From Tetrastigma voinierianum (taxonomy: Eukaryota; Streptophyta; Magnoliopsida; Vitales; Vitaceae), in the NCBI GenBank assembly GCA_016808115.1, contig JAEQBH010000658.1, positions 1 to 64,000 of the forward strand: a stretch of 64,000 nt of DNA, given 5' to 3'. This document shows positions 1 through 11,480 of the stretch, piece after piece. The notes beneath the pieces are model-generated. The model saw only the letters and a list, made by a program, of their open reading frames with translations, did no database searches and had not been told where the DNA came from. The position numbers and the translations under genes are program-made. Position 1 is the first letter of the stretch, and each line of letters starts with the position of its first letter.

Positions 1-1752
1 TCAGAAGGTTATAGCGGTGTCCGGTCGAGTTTGGACACCACTTGCCTCAAGACCTCTCCTAACCTAATACGCACAAAATAAGGCCTTCACGGCTAAGTTT
101 GGACTCCCAGCCTCCATGAGAATCCTCCCGAGATCACATGGATTTCCCGTAGTTGTTGGTGTTGGCGAGGTTGGGCTAGGGTGGTGGTGGGTGCGCGATC
201 GACCTTTAGGTACATGTAGCGACAAAAGATGCCCTAGTCGAATCAAGTATTCTATTTTCTTCACGAGTGTATGCAGTAGTCCGTTCTATGCGTGGTCACC
301 ATGGAACTCCCGGTATGCGGGTGTTATCTCTTTTGGTTGATTGGGCCTCATGCAGGATGGTCATCTCGGAAAGTTTTCATGTGTGTTGCACCTCGCGCGA
401 AAGAAAGAAGAAGACTGTGATCTTGTGTTGTCGGAGGTGAACTCTTTAGGGGTGGGCCTCACCTCTGTAGCTCGAAATTTTGGGGATGGTCAGAGCGGAG
501 TCTGGCGCTCCCATAAGCCTCTTTGGGGATCGTTCTCATCCGCTGGGGTCCTGCCTGGCGGTCCTCTTGCCTCCCCAGGAAGCCGCTCCGTTGCTTGTCA
601 ATCACCCTTTTCTCCTTGTGGGTTGAAAGAGCTTCCTCTCTTGGATATGAGGGCTTCTTCCTGGGTTAATGTACTTCTGCTTTAGCGAGCACCTCGGCCA
701 TGCTTTTTGAGGATTCTTTGAGATGGAAGCAGTAAGTCTTTTATTTGTACTCCTAGCCCGGCCAATGAATGCGTGATGGCGAACTCTAAATCTGGAACAT
801 CCACCTTTAATGACTCGGCGTTGAACCTCTAGACATATGACCTCAGGCTTTCTTATGGGTTTTGCTTTATGGACAGCAAGTGATAACTCGGCTTCCTGTA
901 TGTCCAGGCTCCGATGAAGTGGGAGACGAATGTGATGGAGAGCTCTCTAAATGAAGAGACTGACGAAGGTAGGAGCTTGTTAAACCAAGCCAATGCTGGG
1001 CCTTTTAGCTTGATAGCGAAGGCTCTGCATCATACGGGGTCTTGATATCCGTGCAGCTCCATCTGGTTCTTATAAGTATTAAGATGGTCAACGGGATCCT
1101 TCGTTCCATCAAACGCTTCTATTTGCGCCATCCTGAATTTTCTTTGGAAGGGAAATACGACACCTCGGCGTGAGCGAGGACTCGGTTCTTTGCACCGGGG
1201 TGTCGTAGATGCAGGCTCGACCCTTTACAATTTCTTTCATGTGGGAGCTCGCGGTGGATGCCCTTGAACCTCTTTGCTCATGATCGCTCAGTTTCTTCTT
1301 ACGATGAGAGTTGGCTCATCGTTTCCGATGTTCCCCGAATGTGCTCCATTCGCTCCTCTGCGGGGTAAGTAAGGCTCGTGCCCCTGGCTCGACTGGATTC
1401 TGCTTCTATTTCTGCCTCTCAGGGAGGGCCGGGGTGGTTGTTCTTCACGGTGGTAGCCTGGCCTTCCTTGGGCACAATCGCACTCTGGCTGGTAGTGCAT
1501 CGTCTGGTGAGTTGCTCTAATTCCCTTATCAAGCGTTGGTTGCTGAGAAGAAGTGCCTCCATCTCGTTTGTGTTATCGTGTATAGTTTATAGTGCGCCTG
1601 CAGGAGGTCGGCTATCTACGTTGCCTTGCTGGTCTTGCATTCTCGGAGGATTGGCGTGGCTCCTGCTTGTGTTCCGAGTTGATACCATCGAGTCGAGGAG
1701 AGTCGGTTTATTTGTAAGGGGAAATGTCGTTACCCGCAGACCCGGCATGGCC
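1..1752 (-). pseudogene. Tat-like Ty3/gypsy gag remnant
   Basis: On the minus strand this stretch encodes pieces of a plant Ty3/gypsy Gag, the particle protein of the element. At about 1020-1140 the reverse complement reads EAFDGTKDPVDHLNTYKNQM, a hallmark start of the retrotransposon gag core. The following block (about 600-1020) continues with gag-like text around FNAESLKVDVPDLEFAIHAF. The Gag of the large element at 38-51 kb reads almost the same (AFDGGKDPVDHLNTYKNQME near 49.8 kb), so both belong to one lineage. The frame is broken by several stops and shifts, and pol would lie beyond the left window edge. The right end of the coding part grades into the flanking LTR. I see no independent gene on either strand here; the open frames of 100-134 codons on the plus strand are shadows of this remnant. 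Confidence 0.8.
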
Positions 1753-2290
1753 AGTGATGCTTTTTCAACGGAAGCGGGCTAGAGCGTCTTTGGTTGCTGG
1801 GTCGGTCCGCTGGGCGTTGGACTCCCTCTGCAAAACAAGGAAACAAAGGATCGATAAGGGCTGTGCTTTATTAAACTCAGATGCCTAAGTCAGTTCTTTC
1901 CAGTGGAAGAGAATATCAATTGCTTAGGGAATGAAGTTTTATGCATATGTCTGCGTACCTTTCACCGATGGGGTGACCTGGTATTTATAGTGGGTGACTT
2001 TCCTAATTTGATGGTGATACGGACTCTCTCTTATTGGATGGAGGATTTTCTTTCCTTATCGCTGTTAGATTAATAAGGGATAATTAGAAAGCAGTTATTG
2101 GGAATTAGTCTACTTCCCTTATTGGTAGAGATTCGATTCGATTTATAGGATATGGACTCTTTGGGCTTTTCGCGTTATCGGCCCTTGGGAGGGATGAACT
2201 GGGCTCTCGTTTTGGGCCTGCGTCAAGGGTCGGGCCGTTTTACTGGGCCTGCTTATAAGTCTTCTTTTAATCACTAACTGCACGGACTTA
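1753..2290 (-). repeat. LTR-like flank of the Tat-like gag remnant (5' LTR, minus)
   Basis: The segment begins with TGATGCTTTTTCAACGGAAG, closely matching the start of the LTRs at 38193 and 50427 (TGATGATGCCTTTTTCAAC). It also shares the internal text GATGCCTAAGTC near 1880. It lies on the upstream side of the minus-strand gag, as expected for a 5' LTR. The right boundary is uncertain; CA occurs near 2283 before the sequence changes to AT-rich DNA. Confidence 0.55.
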
Positions 2291-2323
2291 GGGGTGTCTT
2301 TCTGTACTTTATTTTTAAACTCA

Positions 2324-2336
<13 letters not shown>

Positions 2337-2384
<48 letters not shown>
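2337..2384. repeat. (AT)n microsatellite
   Basis: Uninterrupted AT dinucleotide run of 48 bases directly beyond the LTR-like flank. The open frame across it (poly Ile-Tyr) is an artefact of the repeat. Confidence 0.98.
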
Positions 2385-2387
<3 letters not shown>

Positions 2388-3016
2388 GTATCAAAATATT
2401 ATTTGTTTGTTTGTTTTTAAATCTTTAAGCAAAGTGAAAGTTGAAAATTAATGAGTTAGTCAATTGTTAAAATATTAAAAAAAAAAAATGAGAGGAAGGA
2501 AAATTGTAAAATAACGTGAAAGGATTACTTTACAATAATGAATTTATGCTTTCTATTGTTTTGGTCAATAAAACCTAATTCAAGTAGTTAAAAGTTTATA
2601 TAAGGATAAGAGAATTGATACGAATCTAGAGTTCGAATCTATGGAAGAAATTTTGAGATAAAATGTTACAAGTTGTTATTCAAAGTAGATAATGTTTGAA
2701 AGAAAAATTCTATTATTTTTTTAATTGAACAGATAAGTGTTCCAATCGAGCTAAGACAATATTAAAATAACTGTATTATTATTTTTCCAACTTTTTTTCT
2801 AAGACAAATTCCTGATATTTTGGTTTCCCGCGTAGTCACCATTCCACCATTAAATTGCTCAAAATTTTTAGTCTGCAAACATTTTTAGACATTTCTTTTT
2901 AGTATCCACATGAATACATCATTTTATCTAACAAAAATCAAAATTCATATCAAACTTTCTCAACCATTTTGTAAGAAAAATAAGAACTACCTTTATTATC
3001 TTTTCTTATTTTTTTC
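2385..3016. other. AT-rich intergenic DNA, nothing recognised
   Basis: Homopolymer-rich, low-GC sequence without a convincing coding frame, RNA gene or transposon terminus. It separates the retroelement remnant from the next microsatellite. Confidence 0.6.
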
Positions 3017-3019
3017 ATA

Positions 3020-3065
<46 letters not shown>

Positions 3066-3079
3066 CTATATATATATTT
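3017..3079. repeat. imperfect (AT)n microsatellite
   Basis: AT dinucleotide run with single ACAT and ACTA interruptions. It creates a spurious poly Tyr-Ile open frame. Confidence 0.95.
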
Positions 3080-3143
3080 TCATGTTTTAAATTTTTCTTT
3101 GTCTTTTTCTTCTTTTAATAATTCTCCAAAACTATACATAAAT

Positions 3144-3380
3144 CAAACTTTTGAATTGATGGGACATCTCAATTATCATCTATTTTGTTGGTTCAATCAT
3201 TATGCCCAACAATTATTTAAAAGAAAAAGAGCTACAAGCTCAATTGCCAAAAAGCTAAACATAATTAAAACTAAACATGATGATTCTAGCTCTTTTTCTC
3301 CTAAATAATTGCTGGACATAATAATTGAACTAACATAATAGACAACCATTAAGATGTCCCACCCATTGCTCAAAAGTTTG
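3144..3380. mobile_element. foldback MITE-like element
   Basis: Two arms of about 91 and 94 bases (3144-3234 and 3287-3380) are reverse complements at roughly 80 percent identity by eye, separated by a 52-base loop. The ends read CAAACTTTTGA and TCAAAAGTTTG. AAT flanks both sides (3141-3143 and 3381-3383), consistent with a 3-bp target duplication such as PIF/Harbinger-type MITEs leave. There is no coding capacity. A transcript crossing it would form a long imperfect hairpin. The family assignment is inference; the palindrome is directly visible. Confidence 0.75.
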
Positions 3381-3383
3381 AAT

Positions 3384-4052
3384 TGTGATTCCTTATGTCT
3401 AAAGTTGCTTTTTCAAATGCAAAAACTTGACGGATAAGTTATTCAAACTTTCTCAAATTTTTGGCTCAATTTGGAAACTGGAAAAGATAAAATAGAGATG
3501 AAAATAAAGTAGAAGAATAGAAAATTAAGAGGAAAATAAAAAATACGTTTAAATTTAATTTATTATTTTTATCATTATTATTGGCTTCGTTTATTTGTTT
3601 TTATACATTATATAAGTAAATTTAAAAATATATAAGATTTTGAGAAATTTTATTTATATTTGATTTTTTATTTATATTTTCCATGTTGATACCAGATATG
3701 ATAATTTTTATTTTTTGTATTTTTTTTCTTTCCGACTCCGTTTGGAACTTAGAAAGTACTAATGAAAGAAAAAAGAGAGAAAAAGTGGAAAGAAAGAAAA
3801 TTTGGAAGAAATTAAACAAAAAAATAGGTTTAAACTTAATAAATTAATTCTATATATTTATTCAAACTCATTTTCTTTATTTCTCTCTATTACATAAGGA
3901 CTAAGAAATTTTAAAATATATAAAAAAAAATTTTCCAAAATTTAAATATATTTAATTTTCTTTTATGTCAAACATGGGAAAATTAATTTTAATGCTATAT
4001 AGACTAGTATAAATGTTAGTAATTATTCTGCGTTGCATAGTCATATTGCTAT
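3384..4052. other. AT-rich upstream region of the BAHD pseudogene
   Basis: AT-rich DNA with long A/T runs and no coding frame. Two TATA-like stretches lie 40-60 bases before the acyltransferase ATG: CTATATA at about 3995 and GTATAAAT at about 4007. They are the only promoter-like signals I can point to, and in such AT-rich DNA they are weak evidence. Confidence 0.35.
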
Positions 4053-5411
4053 ATGGTGAACGTGTTAGAAGAATGTCAAGTATCTCCCCCTCCCGGCCTT
4101 GTAGGTGACAAGTCTCTCCCACACACCTTATTTGATATCCGCTGGCTACACTTCCATCATGTCCAAAGCCTCTTCTTCTACAAATTCCCTCATCCTAAGA
4201 CCCACTTCATGGAGATCACCATCCCTTCTCTTAAACACTCACTTTCCCTCGTTCTCAAGCACTTTTATCCCTTTGCAGGAAATTTACTATTTCCTCCAAA
4301 TCTCGGAGAGCCCGAAATTCATTACGAGGATGGTGACTCAATTTTAATGATATTTGGTGAGTCTAATACCGATTTTAATTACCTTATCGAAAACCACCAA
4401 CGAAAAGTTTCTCATTTGCATCCCCTTATACGTCAATTGCCACCTATGTTTGTGAAACATAACACCATCCTAGCCCCTGTTTTTGCGATTCAAGTAACAC
4501 TTTTTCCCAACTATGGAATTTCTTTTGGTTTCACGATGGACCACGTTGTCGCAGATGGCAATAGTTTTATTCAATTCATGAAGCTATGGGCTACTACTCA
4601 AAAATTGCAGAGAGATCCCTCCATGTTAGAGGGAGCATTATCGATCCTTCCGTTCTATGATAGGGGCATGGTCAAAGACCCCAACAATATAGCTTCAATT
4701 TATTGGCAACATAAAAAAAAAAAACTAAATTTAAAGGATATCAACAACCGCTCCCTACCAGCAACATCTTGGCTACATTTTTACTGCGTGAAGCTGATAT
4801 TCAACGACTCAAAAACAAGGTAATTCTTCAATGTCCAACGTTGTTACATGTCTCAAGTTTTACAGTAACATGTGCTTACACATGGGCTTGCAATGTCAAA
4901 GCTCGAGCTTGGATTGATGTGGAAGTGAGTGAAAATGAGTTAGAGCACTTCATTTTTATGGCCGACTATCGAGCCCATTTAGATCCGTCATACACAGCTA
5001 TTTCGGTAACATTTTAGTTCCATTTCTTGTAACTATAAAGAGTATGCAACTAATAGATGAAGATGGTTTTATAGTTGTGGCCAATCTTATAGGAGGAGCA
5101 ATTCAAGAAAAGATTGGACGAAAGAAGGAAATTTGGGATGGTTTAGAGAGATGGTACCAGAATATTTCATCTATAAACATGGAACGAACAGTAGGAGTTG
5201 CTGGCTCGCCAAAGTTTGCAGTATATGACATTGATTTTGGATTAGGACCACTACAAAGGAGAGGTTATATCACTAGATGAAACAAGGTGTCTATCACTTC
5301 ATGAAGGCAAAGACAAACAAACGCGATATTGAAGTCGGTTTGTCACTTTCTAAGATTAAAATGGATGCTTTTGCCTCTATCTTTACTAATGGCCTCATGA
5401 TCGATGATTAG
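4053..5411 (+). pseudogene. BAHD acyltransferase pseudogene (malonyltransferase-like)
   Basis: BAHD enzymes move an acyl group from CoA to plant alcohols or amines in the cytosol. The first frame (4053-4823) holds the N-terminal half, including the catalytic HxxxD box as HVVADG near residue 168, in a context (FTMDHVVADGNSFIQF) typical of anthocyanin or phenolic-glucoside malonyltransferases. After a frameshift near 4765 the protein continues (LLHVSSFTVTCAYTWACNVK) to about 5000. It shifts again near 5000 (MQLIDEDGFIV, then SPKFAVYDIDFGLG, where DFGWG is usual), again near 5255 and again near 5320, ending with SKIKMDAFASIFTNGL and TAG at 5409-5411. Summed length is about 450 residues, normal for the family, with no intron needed. 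The ordered domains with at least four shifts indicate a decayed gene, or a real gene with assembly indels. The exact acyl donor and acceptor cannot be inferred. Confidence 0.9.
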
Positions 5412-5689
5412 GAAATGCAAACAAGTTTCTCTGTTGGATTTTTGAATAAATTTGTTGCTGAAATCATCTCGGCAGCTGTTTTCTCTTTGTTCTGTAATAA
5501 TTTTATGTATAAAATAAGGCAAAAAGTAATTTTTAGTTGTGTTTGGTCCCAAAAAGTGCAAAGGAAAAAAAAAAAAATTATCTTCTCATCTTTTATTTGC
5601 ATACTAAAAATTTTAAAGAAAATTCAAAATACTTAAAATTAGTTATATAATTTATATATTTCTAAATTTTCTGTTCTTTATAGATAAAA
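5412..5689. other. AT-rich 3' flank of the BAHD pseudogene
   Basis: AT-rich sequence with A-runs and T-runs. Overlapping short open frames on both strands have no recognisable content. Confidence 0.5.
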
Positions 5690-5960
5690 TGAGAATGGAG
5701 AGTGTTGTGCCGTCGGAAGCTTTATTAATATAGATGATAATAACTCAAGAACAAAAAGATAAGGAATAACTCACACAAACATACACGAGTTTTTAACATG
5801 GTTCGGCCAACCATGCCTATGTTCACGGTTAAGAGAGAATTTTTCCATTATACAATAGAAAGGTAGAGCAACATTTCCCCATTCCTTGTATCCATACTTT
5901 GAACTGCGGAACCCCTCGCTCTACTGGGTATTCCGGTTCTTTCTCTCATTTCTCACTATA
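5690..5960. repeat. possible Ty1/copia LTR fragment
   Basis: Contains AACATGGTTCGGCCAACCAT followed by a CCTATGTTCACGG-type stretch. This pair of phrases is frequently seen in plant copia LTRs (ACGTGGTTCGGC...CTACGTCCACGG). No termini or internal domain are visible, so this is a resemblance only. Confidence 0.35.
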
Positions 5961-6102
5961 ATTGATGCTCAAGTAGTCTCTTATAATATGTAATATTTCC
6001 TTAATTATGTAACCATTATACTACTTTCCTATTTTTTAAATAATCAAATATATGAGATACCTAATAATCAAGGTTAAAAATATCGGTTTCGATGGATATA
6101 TC

Positions 6103-8160
6103 TGTGAAAACCCCGAAAAATCCAGATTTTTGAGGAAGGGTAGAATGGTAAAATTCGGTCAAAATCCGGATTTTTTTTCCTGAATCTGGATGAATGAAAC
6201 ATGCTTCAACACATTGGGATCGTCTCGTAAATCCTAGCGACCACGTCGATTTGGAAGATTCGAGAACGGTCAATTTCACGTATTTCAAGGCAGAGGTAGT
6301 GTGGGTTTACTTGGTGCATTTGAGTGGCTTTCAGATGAGGCAGCGTGTCGCTGTGAAGCGAGATTAAACAATGAGCTCAAGTATGGGGTATGGGTGACAT
6401 GTGGCATCATGTCATTGGAGGAGGGGAAATCCATGAATGGGATATGGATAAGTGGATAAAGGGAAATCCTGGAAACGATGAAAATTGGACATGTGTGAAG
6501 TGAGGTGAAGCTCTTGGCGTCTTGGACCAAACAATGAGATGGGAGAAAGAAAGAGCGAAAGAAAGAGGAAGAAAAGACATAGTTTAGAGAGAGAGGGCTC
6601 AGCATTAAATTTCGACGATTAAGCAGGGACGGTTTGGGCGGAGCGAGAGGAAGGATTCATCCTCCGCGGCGAGGTTTCACATAGAGGCAGGGTTGGGAGT
6701 TTGACAAAAACTCCAAGAGGTAGAGGTTTTCTTACTTGAACACAAATCCTTGTTTAAGGGTCATTCAAATATGGGCTTTGAGTAAATAAGTCGTCGTGTG
6801 AGCAGGTCGAGACTTTGGGACGGTGTCTTTGGAGATTTCGGGACTATTTTTAGACGATCGGGGTGATTTTTGGGGTAAGTAATTGTCCTTGTTGTTTATA
6901 TGTTCAGAGTCTAAAATAGATGAAGGTGTGGTTATTGTCTTGCCTAAGGGAATGTTGGTTGTGTTTTGAACCATGGGAAGGCGCCATGTGTGGTAGTACA
7001 TTAAGCTGGACTTTAGGCGGTTTTGGGTAGGAAATAAAGAGAGAATTTGTGGTGGAGTCCTTGAATGCAAGTGTAACCACGTTGTGAACTTGATGTTAGA
7101 CTTTAGATTTCTCAAATTGGACATCTATAGCCAGGGTGTAATTAAGTTTACCGAGCAGTCTAGTGGAAGGGCTGTCAGGTGGGTTAGTAGGCCCCAGAAT
7201 GGAGTTCGGCCAGGCCGGATGGGTTCACCCGGATGGTTCCGTTCGGCTAAGATCATGTGTGACCTCCAACTTCGGAAGGTCATAATTTCTTCGTCCAAAC
7301 TTTGATTCGGGTGTTCTTGGACTCTATGGAAAGCCCATTGAGTCAAGATTCCAGTCGTATGCCTATAGAGGCATTAGATACTAGAGCTGGCCGAAAAGGG
7401 GCATTTAGAAAGTAGGTGAGCTGTGGGTAAAATTTTACTTAGTCATGTTGACCTCTGACTTGAAGGTCATAACTTCTTCGTCCGAACTCCGATTCGGGTG
7501 TTCTTAGATTCTATGGAAAGCCCATTGAGTCAAGATTCAAGTCGTATTCTATGGAGGGCATTGGATAATGGAGCTGTGCGGAAAGGGGCTCCCAGGAAAG
7601 TAAGTTAGGCTATCTAGGTAAGGCTGCCTAGTCATGTGTGACCTCCAACTTCAGAAGGTCATAACTTCTTCGTCCAAACTTTGATTCGAGTGTTCTTAGA
7701 CTCTATGGAAAGCCCATTGAGTCAAGATTCCAGCTGTATGTCTATGGAGGGCATTGGATATTGGGGCCCGGCTGGAAAGGGCTCCAGGCAGAAGTAAGGT
7801 AGACTGTCGGGTAAAATTTGTAGTCGAGTAGTGTGACCTCGACGGAAGGTCATAACTTCTTCGTCCAAACTCCGATTCCGGTGTTCTTGGACTCTATGGA
7901 AAGCCCATTTAGTCAAGATTCCATCCGTATTCCTATGGAGGGCATTAGATACTGGGGCTGGCCAAAAAGGGGCTCCCGGGAAAGTAAGTTAGAACATCGG
8001 GTAAAATTTGCCTAGTCATGTGTGACCTCAACTTGGAAGGTGCCAAGCGCTGTCGAACTCGATTTAGATTGTTCTTGGACTCTATGGAAAGCCCATTGAG
8101 TCAAAATTGCAGCCATATTCCTATGGAGGACATTAGAAATCAGGAAGATTAGTACTGGCA
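6103..8160 (+). repeat. plus-oriented Tekay-like LTR, left part
   Basis: Starts with TGTGAAAACCCCGAAAAATC and continues with phrases shared by the LTR at 14609 (GGTCAAAATCCG, TCGTCTCGTAAATC). Like those at 24.4-27.3 and 28.3-31.2 kb, it contains an internal tandem array. The downstream boundary is unclear: text resembling the distal LTR part (GAGGAGTCGATTGATGACTT near 8795) suggests it extends to about 9 kb before an oppositely oriented LTR begins. Confidence 0.65.
7250..8150 (+). repeat. LTR-internal tandem array, about 190-bp unit, 5 copies
   Basis: The phrase AAGCCCATTGAGTCAAGATT (with small variants) recurs at about 7331, 7517, 7709, 7901 and 8090, giving intervals of 186-192 bases. Each unit also holds a GAAGGTCATAACTTCTTCGT block. 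The reverse complement of the same unit makes the arrays at 24.8-26.2 and 29.7-30.6 kb. Confidence 0.92.
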
Positions 8161-9660
8161 GGTTAGGTTGTGTGTTATTGCTTGTATGAATAACATGCAG
8201 TGTGAATATGACATGTTAATGTATGATGCATGATGTATTAACATGGGTTATAAATGGATGTTAATTATATGTACCAATTATAATTATCCAGGGTATGTAA
8301 ATGGTTGTGCATCATACATGTAACATGAAGCTATGATGCGCATAAGCATTCTGGAAATGTACTAGAACATCACATGACATGGGTGTGAGTGCATGGTTGG
8401 GATCGACACTGTGTTAGGTGTTCGATGGAGTGTCATGGGTACACGGTTGTGGATCAATACTGTATATGGTGTTGATTAGTGGGCTCGGTTAGTAGGACAA
8501 AATCCAAATGAGTCGCACTGGTTAAGGAAATGGTAAAGGATAATTAGTAGTGTCGGGTATCGTGAGTTGGGATAGGTCGCACAGGGGTGAGAAAGACCAC
8601 ATCGATTATGGTGAGACATAGTCCCGACGGTGAGCCATAAAAGTGTGCGGGTTTATGGGCTACCGTTGGTGCACTGAAATCCATTACTACCCATAAAGGC
8701 GCATGATTGTAAATGAAAATGTTAAAAGATTAAGAAAATCTTTAGTTTGTCATCGGAGAAAATGGCCGATAGTTAACTGGCGTAGGTAGGTGTGAGGAGT
8801 CGATTGATGACTTGGGATATGGGTATGATGACATTTCATGCATGACATATGACATCACCTTATCTTATATATAATCAAACAAATGATACAGAAATTTGAG
8901 GATCTTGGAAAGGTCTTTAAACTGACACACTTGAAAATTGTTTATGACTGACAGACGAAGCGAGACTCGATGAGTCTTATAAGTTCTAAATCTTTGTTGT
9001 CCTATTTGTTTGTACACCTCTCAATATGAGAAAATGCATTGCAAAATGGTTGTAAAGCGTTTATGGAAAGCGGAGTTTTGCTATGAAACCATTTACAGCG
9101 TTAGAAACTATTTATATTTGTTGAAGCGTTTACCAGCTGCCCCTGTGAGAAAGCCATTCTCTGCTAAATGTGCAAAATAACTGTCTGTGTTTGGGTCAGT
9201 TTATATCAGAGTGCCATCACCCGCCGATCAAGTGCCAATAACGTGCTGTTCGTGAGGTGACAAGCTCGAGACCGCAGTCGAGTGTTCTCGATTGACCGGG
9301 AAATCGAGATCAGCGCGTCGGATCTGTAAATGTGGACGCCGATTAAAAATGCCGGGATGGACCTGGACAATAACACCTCGTGTGTGTGATCGAAATGTCA
9401 TTTGTGCCTGATTGATGGGACTCGAATGTGATGGATGACCCAGGCGCCCGGTGAGTGACTCAGTCGATCATAATAATCCTGCATTATGATCGATCTTATA
9501 TTAGAATGTTTGGCTTATCAGGTTATGACTAGTGGCCAAGCTGTTTCATCCGAAATCAACTTTTAAGCTGAGTATAATTGGGAGGTAAAAAAAATGCTTT
9601 ATAAATCTATGTTTTCAAAGCACTTTACAAAATTATAATTTAAACACTTTCGTTTTAGAA
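8160..9660. other. distal LTR-like sequence, poorly resolved
   Basis: The first 700 bases resemble the distal part of the plus-oriented LTR family (dispersed ATGCATGATG and tract text, and a GACTTGGGATATGGGTATGA phrase that parallels GACTCGGGACATGGGTTGGT of the complete LTRs). The remainder has no coding content I can recognise. I cannot place the boundary between the plus LTR and the following minus-oriented LTR. Confidence 0.35.
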
Positions 9661-11001
9661 AATGATTTTGAGTACTCACCTTTTTCTTGACTAATTTCTT
9701 TCAAATCTTGTCAAGCACTCTAGATTCTCGTCGGATGCTCAAATCGCCTCATAATTCATTGAGTGCGAAAATGCCCTTAGTTTAATGTTTTAACCATAAA
9801 ACATACACGAGGCTTTCAAAGTGATGACTATGTCGAGAGCGAACGATTCTAACAAAACTTTGCGTGCTAGTCCCGTTCGATAGGCATCGATAATATGATG
9901 TGAAATTGACGAAATGTCCATACACATTAAATGCCCCATAAAAACTATACGATTTAGCAAACTTTTGACTCAAAGGGACTTTCCATGAGAGTCTAAAAAT
10001 ACTGAAACATTCACGAAAATTCCGTCGGAGCTTGTCAGGCTACCTCCTGAAATTTCAACCCAAACTTTGTCAAACTTGATCCGAGAAATTCAGCCTTTAT
10101 TGTCCAGAACCGATCAAAAAATTCCTAAAAAATTCATAAACTCGGTCTAAAAATTTTGGGACCGAAGTTTCACGACCTTTCACAGTCTCTGAAAATTTCA
10201 AGCCATTATATAGCATTTAGGCTGAAATAACACAAATGACAAATTTTCTACCTTTAAAAGAGTTTGACAAAGGCTAGATATTGGTACCTATCGTGCTCTC
10301 TTCGCGTATACCAATTTTACTTATACCTTGCGTGACAGCCTACGATTACGATTTGGTAGATCTGAGAAAAACTAAGAAGAAAAAATAAAAATATTTCTCA
10401 CCTCCTCACGCTCTCTTGCATCATTCGAATGCCTTCCTTTCGTTTTTGCTTTATGTACTTTTTTTTTAATTATTATTCTTTTCTTTAATTATTATTCTTA
10501 TTTAGATAAATGATTTCTATTGCCCCATTCGGGTCTATTTCTGTCCCGAAAAATTTTATCTATCATAATTGAATATTCTTTAAATATTTGTCATTTTCGA
10601 GATTTTCTAAAATCCAGTTTTAGTTTTCCACTCTGAAGCTTCGTCGCACAGAAATTAAGTAAAATGTTCCCATTTGTCTCAGGTGGCTTTCTGGGTTACT
10701 AGATTTGTGAGACGAACTTAACGGAGCAGTATGTTTAGTCATGTCAGAGATCTAGAGGGTCACCGAGACTTCCACTGACTATTTTGGTAAATTTATTATT
10801 TCATATTTAAACTTGAAGTAATTACTTTCACCCCTCCACTTTCCTTAATTTGCAAAGTGCCACACAATTCTTTGAAAACTTTAAAATTTCACCCTTAAAA
10901 TAACTTTCAAAAATTCTATTATGACACTAAAATAATTAAGAAAGCCCTTGTTGCACATACGGTTACACATACCGTACACCCTCTCGGGATGGGGTGTTAC
11001 A
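9660..11001 (-). repeat. minus-oriented gypsy LTR of a different subfamily
   Basis: Read on the minus strand from 11001 this starts TGTAACACCCCATCCCGAGA, a classic opening of plant Ty3/gypsy LTRs, and then runs through non-coding A/T-rich sequence. It abuts the leader of a minus-oriented element at 11002. Its other end is not defined; the left limit given is an estimate. Confidence 0.5.
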
Positions 11002-11480
11002 ATTTTGCCAAAAATTTTCTCGAACACCAAAGGTTATATTTTCTCGACCCTAGTGTTCGACGTTTTCTCCTATGCTACTCTGAGCATACAAATCACACAA
11101 TTCATCTGACACATGATCCTCACTCATGTTATACCCACGATCACATATACGACACACCGTCAATCACATCACATTTCATTCATGAAAATGCAAGGATGCA
11201 TGATCTAACCAGTTTCCCATCAAGTCTAGGTAAACCATATGCCTAACTACCGATACTAAACTATAATACAGTATCAACATCGAGCTATACTGCCTTCAGA
11301 TTCTCTTACCTGTGACCGTGGCCTAAGCTGAGTCCCTCGAATACAGGTATTGGTATACTGGCTACGATACCAAGTTGTGAAGTTGGTATTAGAACCATAC
11401 TTATAAAAACACCCACCGAGTTCCCAAGGTAATCGTTTACCTAAGCTCTTATCACGAGTAGCCCTGAGCAGGGGTCAGTT
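11002..11480 (-). repeat. leader (5' UTR) fragment of a minus-strand Tekay-like element
   Basis: The phrase TTCTCGAACACCAAAGGTTA and the following CCCTAGTGTTCGACGTTTTC match 34.10-34.16 kb of the minus-strand element nearly word for word. In that element they lie between gag and the primer binding site. Gag is missing here because the adjoining LTR (to 11001) cuts the element. Confidence 0.7.

Noticed and set aside
2910..3308. 132-codon open frame spanning an (AT)n run and the MITE
   Set aside because: Half of it is poly Tyr-Ile from the microsatellite and the rest is MITE sequence. No conserved protein features.
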